Numbered from the stretch's first letter, positions 1-5,403 are shown. The stretch is DNA of 9,177 nucleotides from Burkholderiales bacterium (GCA_947371645.1 CANBQJ010000147.1:1-9177), one strand, 5' to 3'. The notes: generated by a model from the sequence alone, not told the origin. Numbers and translations: made by a program.

Positions 1-114
1 TGCCGCGTGCTGGTCACGCTGCTGCACGAGATGCAAAAACGCGAGGCCCGCAAGGGCATCGCTTCCCTGTGCATCGGTGGGGGCATGGGCGTGGCCCTGA
101 CCATCGAGCGCTGA
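1..114 (+). CDS. phaA: Acetyl-CoA acetyltransferase (beta-ketothiolase), C-terminal end only
   Basis: Partial gene: the last 37 codons and a TGA stop, entering from the left edge. The product condenses two acetyl-CoA into acetoacetyl-CoA in the cytoplasm, the first step of polyhydroxybutyrate (PHB) synthesis. The visible tail contains [16 protein letters not shown], the thiolase C-terminal signature; its Cys, in the C-x-G context, is the second catalytic cysteine of the family. Before it, [16 protein letters not shown] matches the helix that precedes this motif in biosynthetic thiolases. The stop is followed 36 nt later by phaB on the same strand, which supports a phaAB operon (often phaCAB, with phaC beyond the edge). 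Assignment to phaA rather than atoB rests on this neighbour. Family assignment is secure; substrate range cannot be judged from the fragment. Confidence 0.93.
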   Translation, partial: CRVLVTLLHEMQKREARKGIASLCIGGGMGVALTIER

Positions 115-150
115 TCTGTTTTACCCCTGACTCAACACGAGGAGCACAAC

Positions 151-888
151 ATGACACAAAAAGTAGCGTACGTGACCGGCGGCATGGGCGGCATCGGTAC
201 CTCGATCTGCCAGCGTCTGCACAAAGATGGTTACAAGGTGATCGCAGGTTGCGGCCCCAGCCGTGACCACGTCAAGTGGTTGGATGAGCAAAAGGCGCTG
301 GGCTACAACTTCTACGCTTCGGTGGGCAATGTGGCCGACTGGGAGTCGACCGTGGAAGCGTTTCGCCGCACCAAGGGTGAACATGGCCCCATTGATGTGC
401 TTGTGAACAACGCCGGCATCACGCGTGATGGCATGTTCCGCAAGATGACCAAGGCGGATTGGGACGCGGTGATGGACACCAACCTCAACAGCTTGTTCAA
501 CGTCACCAAGCAGGTGATCGACGACATGGTGGACCGTGGTTGGGGCCGCATCGTCAACATCAGTTCGGTGAATGGCGAAAAGGGCCAGTTTGGCCAGACC
601 AACTACTCGGCCGCCAAGGCTGGCATGCACGGCTTCACCATGGCCCTGGCTCAAGAAGTGGCCAACAAGGGAGTGACCGTGAACACCGTGTCGCCCGGCT
701 ACATCGGCACCGACATGGTGCGTTCGATCCGCCAGGACGTGCTGGACAAGATCGTGGCCACCATCCCTGTCAAGCGCCTGGGCACGCCTGACGAGATTGC
801 CGCGATGGTGTCATGGGTGGCGGGCGAAGACGCCGGCTTCGCCACGGGCGCCGATTTCTCGGTCAACGGTGGCCTGCACATGGGCTGA
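151..888 (+). CDS. phaB: Acetoacetyl-CoA reductase (PHB synthesis)
   Basis: Complete 245-residue short-chain dehydrogenase that reduces acetoacetyl-CoA to (R)-3-hydroxybutyryl-CoA, normally with NADPH, supplying monomer to PHB synthase. The Rossmann motif TGGMGGIG is at residues 9-16, NNAG at 86-89, and the catalytic set is Ser139, Tyr152 and Lys156 (NYSAAK). The stretch GITRDGMFRKMTKADWDAV, the segment around NISSVNG and the C-terminal GADFSVNGGLHMG are nearly identical, from memory, to Cupriavidus necator PhaB1 (246 aa). The ATG at 151 is preceded by GAGGAG at 139-144, which fixes the start. It lies 36 nt after the thiolase stop, so the two are very probably cotranscribed. The loop after the second beta strand (GCGPSRDHVKW, from residue 33) is one residue shorter than I recall in Cupriavidus, near the part that contacts the NADP phosphate. 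This may only be lineage drift. Confidence 0.97.
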   Translation: MTQKVAYVTGGMGGIGTSICQRLHKDGYKVIAGCGPSRDHVKWLDEQKALGYNFYASVGNVADWESTVEAFRRTKGEHGPIDVLVNNAGITRDGMFRKMTKADWDAVMDTNLNSLFNVTKQVIDDMVDRGWGRIVNISSVNGEKGQFGQTNYSAAKAGMHGFTMALAQEVANKGVTVNTVSPGYIGTDMVRSIRQDVLDKIVATIPVKRLGTPDEIAAMVSWVAGEDAGFATGADFSVNGGLHMG

Positions 889-924
889 CCAGCCCTGACC
901 CGCAGCAGCTCATGCTGTCTGATG

Positions 925-948
925 ACAAAGGCCCTTCGGGGCCTTTGT
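925..948 (+). terminator. UUCG-tetraloop hairpin between phaB and the convergent small gene
   Basis: A 10-bp perfect stem (ACAAAGGCCC paired with GGGCCTTTGT) closes a TTCG loop at 935-938, the very stable C(UUCG)G tetraloop. It starts 36 nt after the phaB stop. The minus-strand gene ending at 979 reads into the same hairpin from the other side, so it could end transcription in both directions. There is no clean U-tract on either strand, only the TTTGT in the stem arm, so termination efficiency is uncertain. Confidence 0.75.
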
Positions 949-978
949 GCTTGGTCGCACAGCTTGGTGCGTGCTCCT

Positions 979-1257
979 TCAGGCGGCTGCTTCTTGCTCC
1001 CTCACCAGGCGGTCAAGGGCAGCGCAGACCTCGGCAAAGCGGCCGGTGATCACGGTGCGGCGGGCATCTGCCGGGTCGCTGCTGATGCGCAAGCGGGGCA
1101 CCGCCGCCTGCAGCGCTCTGGGCGCAGACCAAGGGGTGATGGGGCGTGGCCGCACGGGGGCAGGGCGGCTGGGGACGGGGCCATTGGGGTTGCGATCCTG
1201 GGCCATCAGCGCTGCGCGCTCACGGACATGGAAAGCCAGTGCGAGGTGGTGAATCAT
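979..1257 (-). CDS. Small uncharacterised protein downstream of lexA
   Basis: A 92-residue protein I do not recognise. The start at 1257 is chosen because a full GGAGG lies at 1264-1268, exactly 6 nt upstream; the frame stays open further upstream, but those earlier starts lack such a site. Visible parts: an N-terminal region (MIHHLALAFHVRERAALM), a Pro/Arg-rich and probably disordered stretch at about residues 24-50, and a C-terminal segment VITGRFAEVCAALDRLV that looks like a beta strand followed by an amphipathic helix. No signal peptide or membrane segment is evident, so it is probably cytoplasmic. It follows lexA on the same strand with 134 nt between them, and a 15-bp inverted repeat fills much of that gap. 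It could be cotranscribed with lexA and so respond to DNA damage, or it could have its own promoter. In Pseudomonas the gene next to lexA is sulA, but I see no SulA motif here. Reality as a gene is fairly sure; function is unknown. Confidence 0.7.
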   Translation of the reverse strand: MIHHLALAFHVRERAALMAQDRNPNGPVPSRPAPVRPRPITPWSAPRALQAAVPRLRISSDPADARRTVITGRFAEVCAALDRLVREQEAAA

Positions 1258-1263
1258 GGTGAA

Positions 1264-1268
1264 CCTCC
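1264..1268 (-). promoter_or_regulatory. Strong ribosome binding site of the small gene
   Basis: The minus strand reads GGAGG followed by TTCACC and then ATG, so a complete Shine-Dalgarno core sits 6 nt before the start at 1257. This is the best ribosome binding site on the minus strand of the window. It decides the start of the small gene and argues that the ORF is translated. Confidence 0.8.
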
Positions 1269-1305
1269 GGAGAACGGCAAGAGAAGCTCGGCAGGATTCA
1301 AGGGA

Positions 1306-1370
1306 CGGTGACCCTGCGGGATTGCCGGACCGTGAAGCCCGACCCATGCCCGCCACCCGCAGGGTCACCG
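1306..1370. repeat. Perfect 15-bp inverted repeat between lexA and the small gene
   Basis: The left arm at 1306-1320 (CGGTGACCCTGCGGG) and right arm at 1356-1370 (CCCGCAGGGTCACCG) are exact reverse complements, separated by 35 nt. As RNA it would form a very GC-rich 15-bp stem. It begins 21 nt beyond the lexA stop and ends about 40 nt before the ribosome binding site of the next minus-strand gene. No U-tract follows on the minus strand. It could be a terminator or attenuator, an RNA-stability element that uncouples lexA from the downstream gene, or one copy of a dispersed palindromic repeat. Confidence 0.85.
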
Positions 1371-1391
1371 GTTGCAGCACATGCTGCGTGG

Positions 1392-2123
1392 TCAGTTCAG
1401 GAACTGCTTGCGGATCAGGCCCACGGCCAGACCTTCGATGGCGAAGTCGGGCGTGTCCGGCCCGACCACAATCGGTTGGAAGTCGGTGTTTTCAGGCAAG
1501 AGCTCAATGCCTTGCCTGGTGCGCTGAAACCGTTTGACGGTGACCTCATCACCCAGTCGGGCCACCACGATCTGGCCATTGCGGGCTTCACGGGCCTGGG
1601 CCACGGCCAGCAGGTCGCCATCCATGATGCCGACGTCTTTCATGCTCATGCCCTTGACCCGCAGCAGGTAGTCCGGGCGCTTGGCGAAGAGGCCGGGTTC
1701 GACGGTGTAGCTTTGCTCGACGTGCTCCTGAGCCAGGATGGGTTGGCCAGCAGCCACACGGCCCACCAGGGGCAGCACCAGTTGCTCCAGACCCGGCAGT
1801 GCCAGGCTCATGCCTTTTTGACCCAGTTGGCTCAACTGGCTGAGGACGCCGTTTTCTGCTGCGCGTGCAGCCCGGCCTTCATGGACCGAGGCCAGGGTGC
1901 CGGCCCGCAGGCGGATGCCGCGCGAGGTGCCCCCCACGAGTTCGATCACACCTTTGCGCGCCAGGGCCTGCAGGTGCTCTTCTGCGGCATTGGCAGACTT
2001 GAAGCCCAGCTCTGCTGCGATTTCTGCCCGCGTGGGCGGGGCACCGGTGCTGGCGATCGCGCGCTGGATCAGCTCGAAGATCTCTTGCTGGCGAGGCGTC
2101 AGTTTGGGGCTATCGTTGCTCAT
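1392..2123 (-). CDS. lexA: LexA repressor (SOS response regulator)
   Basis: Complete 243-residue SOS repressor. It binds CTG-N10-CAG operators as a dimer and cleaves itself when stimulated by RecA filaments. The N-terminal winged helix-turn-helix (about residues 6-72) carries [20 protein letters not shown], close to the E. coli recognition region, so a CTG-N10-CAG target is expected and is found upstream. The S24 peptidase domain has the cleavage site Ala125-Gly126 (in VGRVAAGQP), catalytic Ser160 (in GMSMKD) and catalytic Lys197 (in VTVKRF). The C-terminus ends in GLIRKQFLN. The linker of roughly 73-115 is long, making the protein about 40 residues longer than E. coli LexA (202 aa). The ATG at 2123 has no clear Shine-Dalgarno, but the N-terminus ([13 protein letters not shown]) aligns properly with the family. 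Two LexA boxes over its own promoter indicate autorepression. Confidence 0.98.
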   Translation of the reverse strand: MSNDSPKLTPRQQEIFELIQRAIASTGAPPTRAEIAAELGFKSANAAEEHLQALARKGVIELVGGTSRGIRLRAGTLASVHEGRAARAAENGVLSQLSQLGQKGMSLALPGLEQLVLPLVGRVAAGQPILAQEHVEQSYTVEPGLFAKRPDYLLRVKGMSMKDVGIMDGDLLAVAQAREARNGQIVVARLGDEVTVKRFQRTRQGIELLPENTDFQPIVVGPDTPDFAIEGLAVGLIRKQFLN

Positions 2124-2163
2124 GTGGGTTGGGGCGCTGGGCTCAGTGGTGCTTCATGGTGTG

Positions 2164-2179
2164 CTGTTATTTTATACAG
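2164..2179 (-). promoter_or_regulatory. LexA (SOS) box 1, over the lexA -10
   Basis: On the minus strand the site reads CTGTATAAAATAACAG, a CTG-N10-CAG operator with an A/T-only inner part except for one C, close to the E. coli consensus CTGTATATATATACAG. It covers the proposed -10 element and lies 40 nt upstream of the lexA start. Binding here would block RNA polymerase directly. Confidence 0.93.
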
Positions 2180-2196
2180 GGCTGTTTCTTTGTCCA
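2169..2196 (-). promoter_or_regulatory. Predicted sigma-70 promoter of lexA
   Basis: On the minus strand TGGACA (2196-2191, five of six matches to TTGACA) is followed after 16 nt by TAAAAT (2174-2169, five of six matches to TATAAT). An A-rich run (GAAAAAATA) lies just upstream of the -35 at about 2199-2207 and resembles an UP element. Transcription would start near 2162, leaving a leader of roughly 40 nt. Both hexamers fall inside LexA boxes, the expected arrangement for an autorepressed SOS promoter. Confidence 0.7.
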
Positions 2197-2197
2197 G
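2182..2197 (-). promoter_or_regulatory. LexA (SOS) box 2, over the lexA -35
   Basis: On the minus strand the site reads CTGGACAAAGAAACAG, again CTG-N10-CAG but further from consensus than box 1. The two boxes are offset by 18 bp, so two LexA dimers could bind side by side. E. coli lexA also has two tandem boxes. This box covers the proposed -35 of lexA and also the most likely TTG start codon (2190) of the divergent asparaginase gene. Confidence 0.82.
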
Positions 2198-3200
2198 TAT
2201 TTTTTCTGCCACGCTGCCTCGGGCAGCCAAGGTCGTCGTGCTGGGCACGGGCGGCACCATTGCCGGCACAGGCCAGGACGCCGCACGTCCCTGGCAGTAC
2301 CAGGCGGCACAGTTGGGCGTGGCCAGCCTCGTGGCCGGGGTGCCCGAGCTGGCCCCCCTGGCGGCGAACCTGCTGTGCGAGCAGGTGGCCCAGGTCGACA
2401 GCAAAGACATGGGCTGGCTGGTCTGGCGAGCCCTGGCCGCCGCCTTGAAGGGTCACCTGGCTGATCCGGACGTGCTGGGCGTGGTGATCACCCATGGCAC
2501 GGACACGCTGGAAGAATCGGCGGCGCTGCTGCACTGGCTGGCACCCCGTGGCAAGCCCATCGTGCTGACTGCGGCCATGCGCCCGGCCACCGCGCCAGAT
2601 GCCGATGGCCCTGCCAACCTGGCAGACGCCGTCGCCACGGTGTTGCATGCACACCAGCGTGGGCAGTCAGGCGTGGTGGCGGTGCTGCATGGCCGGGTGT
2701 GGGCGGGCAGCCATGTTCGCAAGGTGCACAGCCATGCGATCGACGCTTTTGACGGCGGGGGTGAACTGCCTTTGCTGGCCTCAACGGTGGGTCTGGGCCA
2801 TGCGCACGGGGCCGACGACATGGCGGCCTGGTTGCCCCCTTTGTCCTTGGGTTGGGGTGTCCTGGACGCAGCCCCTGCGCACGTGCCGCTGATCACCAGC
2901 CATGCGGGTGCAGATGGCCTGCTGGTGCGTGCGTTGATGGCGCAGGCAGAGACCCGTCCGCGAGGCATCTTGCTGGCGTGTACCGGGCACGGCACGGTGC
3001 ACGAAGACCTGGTGGATGCCTTGAAGGCCGCTGGGCAGATGGGGGTGGTGGTGTGGCGCAGCAGCCGGGTGGCGCGGGGTGGCGTGTCGCCCAGGCCCGA
3101 CGACACCTGGCCGGCAACGGGGCCTTGGACAGCGGCTCAGGCGCGTCTGGGGCTGCAGTTGCACCTCATGGGTGCAACGCTGGACCTGTCGGCCTTCTGA
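2190..3200 (+). CDS. L-asparaginase, type I/II fold (asparaginase/glutaminase family)
   Basis: Predicted 336-residue enzyme that hydrolyses L-asparagine to aspartate and ammonia. With the start at TTG 2190, the first catalytic motif GTGGTIAGTG holds nucleophile Thr23, with Tyr37 at the position of the flexible-loop Tyr. Substrate-binding Ser71 is in DSKDMG. The second motif THGTDTLEES supplies Thr104 and Asp105, AAMRPATAPDADGP is at about 128-141, and Lys178 (HVRKVH) completes the set known from E. coli AnsB. There is no signal peptide, so it should be cytoplasmic. No ATG exists in frame before the catalytic motif. TTG 2190 gives a normal family N-terminus, with a weak AGGG at 2178-2181 upstream; GTG 2124 would add 22 residues. 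It diverges from lexA and shares its operator region. The downstream gene is convergent, only 18 nt away. Confidence 0.9.
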   Translation: MSSIFSATLPRAAKVVVLGTGGTIAGTGQDAARPWQYQAAQLGVASLVAGVPELAPLAANLLCEQVAQVDSKDMGWLVWRALAAALKGHLADPDVLGVVITHGTDTLEESAALLHWLAPRGKPIVLTAAMRPATAPDADGPANLADAVATVLHAHQRGQSGVVAVLHGRVWAGSHVRKVHSHAIDAFDGGGELPLLASTVGLGHAHGADDMAAWLPPLSLGWGVLDAAPAHVPLITSHAGADGLLVRALMAQAETRPRGILLACTGHGTVHEDLVDALKAAGQMGVVVWRSSRVARGGVSPRPDDTWPATGPWTAAQARLGLQLHLMGATLDLSAF

Positions 3201-3222
3201 GGCCGGGGGCGCCGGCACTCAG
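3197..3222. terminator. Possible shared hairpin between convergent asparaginase and cupredoxin genes
   Basis: CTGAG/CTCAG outer arms (3197-3201 and 3218-3222) and GCCGG/CCGGC inner arms (3202-3206 and 3212-3216) form a 10-bp stem with one bulged A and a 5-nt loop. It overlaps the stop codons of both convergent genes, which are only 18 nt apart. No U-tract follows on either strand, so it is a possible bidirectional terminator only. Confidence 0.4.
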
Positions 3223-3863
3223 GGCCGTTGCGCCGTCAGGGTCACCGGGCCTTTGCCCGCCGTCAAGGTTTGGTCCACGCCGGCAAATGACTCGCTCATG
3301 ACCTGGGTCCACACCCGCGCCCGGTGTTCGCCGGCCGGCAAGTCCAGGGTGAGCTGTCCACGCTCGTTGGTGACGCCAAAGTAGGGCGTGTCCACCACAT
3401 GGATGAAGCCCAGCATCCGGTCATGGATGTTGCACCCCAGCGTGGCGATGCCGGCCTTGTCAAACAGCACGGGTGCTGCGGGGGTGCCGGCGTAGAGCTT
3501 GATCTCGAAAGGGTGCACAGGCGAAAACGAATACACGTGGTGACGCACCGTGTCGAAATTGGGGAAGCTGACCGATGTGCCCGTCTGGACAACCAGCACC
3601 TGGGGCTCGAATGCCTTGTTGCGCTGTCCCATGTTGGCCACGGTGTCGGGCGCGGCCTGGGCCTTGGCCCCTTTCACGATCACGGACACCACCGCGCCAG
3701 ACACCGCCTGGCCGTTGAGCGTCACGGTCAGGGTCTGCGGTGCAGCAAGGGCCAGCGCTGGCAGGAGCGCCAGTGGCCAGGCAAGCAGGCGTGGTGTGAG
3801 CACGGACGCCTTGGACATCCCGGACGGCCCGTGGGGGCTTGGGCGGGTGGGCATGTGGTTCAT
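3219..3863 (-). CDS. Secreted cupredoxin-domain protein (methylamine-utilisation-like)
   Basis: Predicted periplasmic blue-copper protein of 214 residues, or 199 if Met16 is the start. A signal peptide is clear: basic start, hydrophobic LLAWPLALLPALALA at about 26-40, and an A-L-A|A-P-type cleavage site near residue 40. The copper site is visible as His108 or His109 (TVRHHVYSFS) plus Cys144, His147 and Met150 in GCNIHDRM. That C-x2-H-x2-M spacing is the one in amicyanin, which explains why relatives are often labelled methylamine utilisation protein; no mau genes are present here. Residues after 160 (GVTNERGQLTLDLPAGEHRARVW) look like a small beta-sandwich extension. The ATG at 3863 overlaps the stop of the upstream globin gene as ATGA, implying translational coupling and favouring the longer start. 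It probably carries or accepts electrons in the periplasm; its partner is unknown. Confidence 0.88.
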   Translation of the reverse strand: MNHMPTRPSPHGPSGMSKASVLTPRLLAWPLALLPALALAAPQTLTVTLNGQAVSGAVVSVIVKGAKAQAAPDTVANMGQRNKAFEPQVLVVQTGTSVSFPNFDTVRHHVYSFSPVHPFEIKLYAGTPAAPVLFDKAGIATLGCNIHDRMLGFIHVVDTPYFGVTNERGQLTLDLPAGEHRARVWTQVMSESFAGVDQTLTAGKGPVTLTAQRP

Positions 3864-4351
3864 GGCTGAACGATCTCGCGTTTGGTTGGCGCCAGGCGGC
3901 GCAGCAACTCGTTCTTGGCGTCGTCACGCACATTGGCGCGGTCCAGTTCCTCGCGCAGCACGGTCACCATGAGGTCGAACTCGTTGGCGCCGATGTGGGA
4001 TTGGGCGTGGGCGTGGGCCATGGTCTCGCCCTCGTAGACGCACGGGCCGTCGGCCACCTTGCACAGGTAGGCGCTGACGTTGCGCTTGAGGAAACTCATG
4101 CGGATGCCGTCAAACGAATGGCTGCTGCGTGGGTCGCTGGCCACGCGGTCCAGAACCCGCGAGGTGATGGCGTCGATGCCTTGCGGACCCCCCAGTCGCT
4201 TGTACAGCGGCACCGCGACAGGGGCCGAGGTGCAGGCCATCAGCAGGGCCAGCAACCAGCTGAGCAAGGTGCCGCCCAACGCCAGCATCAGGTGGCGCCG
4301 TTGCAGGCGCGGCAGGCGGCGCCAATGTGTGATCAAGGCAGGTGCATGCAT
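3860..4351 (-). CDS. Group I truncated haemoglobin, predicted lipoprotein
   Basis: A 163-residue globin from the ATG at 4351. Residues 1-40 form an export signal: several Arg, then hydrophobic LALGGTLLSWLLALLMAC with a lipobox-like LMAC whose Cys40 would be lipidated. The globin domain starts at PLYKRLGG (48-55). Aligned by eye to M. tuberculosis HbN, proximal His is His115 (MAHAHAQSHIG) and CD1 Phe is Phe80. The distal B10 Tyr is replaced by Leu67 and the E11 Gln by Val92, so the pocket looks nonpolar. Cys97 and Cys104 (LCKVADGPC) could form a disulfide outside the cytoplasm. No start has a good ribosome site. ATG 4288 would give a shorter signal; a TTG at 4420 would add 23 residues before the signal and is less likely. 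The stop overlaps the cupredoxin start. It may bind O2, NO or another haem ligand in the periplasm; the reaction is unknown. Confidence 0.87.
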   Translation of the reverse strand: MHAPALITHWRRLPRLQRRHLMLALGGTLLSWLLALLMACTSAPVAVPLYKRLGGPQGIDAITSRVLDRVASDPRSSHSFDGIRMSFLKRNVSAYLCKVADGPCVYEGETMAHAHAQSHIGANEFDLMVTVLREELDRANVRDDAKNELLRRLAPTKREIVQP

Positions 4352-4420
4352 GGGAGCGGCTGGACAAGCATGGAATCGGCCTTCATCTTGCCGCTTCCGC
4401 CCCTGGCAACAAGGGCTCAA

Positions 4421-5350
4421 ATGAACGTGTTTTCAACACCAGCCAGCAGCTTCATCCCCACCATGCCGTCACGCCACATGCAGATGTCTAGCTTTTTGGG
4501 TCTGGTCGCACTCATGGCCTGGGCGCCGTGTGCCTGGGCGGGCGATCGCCTGCTGGGCACCTGGGGTGTGTCCAGCGTGGACGGCCCTGGTGGCGGTGGG
4601 CTGGTGCCGTGGGCCACGATCACCGGCACGGGCAGCGACAACCAGGTCGGGGCCGCTGCGTATGCCACCCGCCTGGTGACCCAGGGTGGATACGACCTGC
4701 GCGTGGTGGGCGCGGCCGTGGGCATCCGCGACCGGTTGGAGCTCAACATGGCGAGGTGGTCTTTCAAGCTGGGCGACGTGATCCCGGGCAAGTCCATCGA
4801 GATGAGCAGCGTGGGCGCCAAGCTGCGCCTGGTGGGCGATGCCGTCTACGACCAGGACCGCAAGCTGCCGCAGATCAGTGTGGGCCTGCAGCGCAAATCG
4901 GTGGACGACGCCGACGTGGCTCGACTGCTGGGCGCGCAGCACGACCATGATGTCGAGCTCTACGTCACCGCCACCAAGGTGTGGCTGGGTGCCTTGTGGG
5001 GGCGCAACGTCATCGGGACGGTGGCCTTGCGCGACACCCGTGCCAACCAGTTTGGCCTGCTGGGTTTTGGCGGGCCAACTGACGACAACCGCCACTGGCG
5101 GGCCGAAGGCAGCCTCGGGCTGATGGTCAACGATGGGTTGGTGATCGGCTCGGAGTACCGCCAGAAGCCCAACCTGCTGGCCACCTCGGCGGCCACGCAG
5201 GCGCTCAGGGAAGATGCTGCCTGGGACGTGTTCGTGGCCTGGTTCCCGTCACGGTTGTTCAACGTCACGGCGGCCTGGGTGGACCTGGGTAACATCGTGG
5301 GCAAGGACAAACAGGCGGGCTGGTACCTCTCGGGACAGCTCAGTTTCTGA
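4421..5350 (+). CDS. DUF3034 family outer-membrane beta-barrel protein
   Basis: A 309-residue protein that I recognise as DUF3034, a family of unknown function in beta/gamma-proteobacteria. A signal peptide ends at AWA|GD (residues 40/41). The mature start GDRLLGTWGVSSVDGPGGGG and the later blocks GAKLRLVGDAVYDQDRKLPQ, ANQFGLLGFGG and AWVDLGNI are family landmarks as I recall them. Alternating polar/nonpolar strands and a C-terminal Phe (GWYLSGQLSF) suit a barrel inserted by the BAM machinery. The start at 4421 has AAGGG at 4411-4415; internal ATGs at 4463, 4478 and 4484 would give a shorter, more typical signal peptide. It diverges from the globin/cupredoxin pair and probably shares a regulatory region within 4352-4420, where I see no convincing promoter hexamers. 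It may be a channel or a scaffold for the neighbours; this is inference. Confidence 0.88.
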   Translation: MNVFSTPASSFIPTMPSRHMQMSSFLGLVALMAWAPCAWAGDRLLGTWGVSSVDGPGGGGLVPWATITGTGSDNQVGAAAYATRLVTQGGYDLRVVGAAVGIRDRLELNMARWSFKLGDVIPGKSIEMSSVGAKLRLVGDAVYDQDRKLPQISVGLQRKSVDDADVARLLGAQHDHDVELYVTATKVWLGALWGRNVIGTVALRDTRANQFGLLGFGGPTDDNRHWRAEGSLGLMVNDGLVIGSEYRQKPNLLATSAATQALREDAAWDVFVAWFPSRLFNVTAAWVDLGNIVGKDKQAGWYLSGQLSF

Positions 5351-5380
5351 TGTGCCTGGGCCTGCGGATGCGCCTGGACG

Positions 5381-5403
5381 CGCCGGCAGAGGTTCCGGCG
5401 TTT
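5381..5403 (+). terminator. Weak hairpin after the DUF3034 gene
   Basis: CGCCGG (5381-5386) and CCGGCG (5395-5400) form a 6-bp GC stem with an 8-nt loop, followed by TTT. It lies 30 nt past the DUF3034 stop and abuts the end of the convergent dehydrogenase gene. The short stem and minimal T run make it a tentative terminator. Confidence 0.4.

Noticed and set aside
121..654. Minus-strand 177-codon frame opposite phaB
   Set aside because: Shadow of a clearly recognised phaB with its own ribosome site.
2140..2154. Four-codon leader ORF (ATG AAG CAC CAC TGA) in the lexA mRNA leader
   Set aside because: It has no ribosome site and is short enough to occur by chance.
1308..2189. Plus-strand open frame that would extend asparaginase to 630 residues
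   Set aside because: This part is the antisense of lexA and shows no family resemblance; asparaginases are about 330 residues and their first motif begins just after 2190.
3219..3863. Assignment of the cupredoxin to methylamine oxidation
   Set aside because: The copper-site spacing resembles amicyanin, but no methylamine dehydrogenase or other mau gene is in the window; the database label is only a similarity name.
3839..4420. Plus-strand upstream extension of the DUF3034 frame to 503 residues
   Set aside because: It runs antisense through the globin gene. The signal peptide begins only after 4421, so an upstream extension would bury it.
4300..4420. FNR- or NnrR-type palindrome controlling the globin
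   Set aside because: Only TGATCA near 4330 was found, inside coding sequence and without the TTGAT-N4-ATCAA layout.
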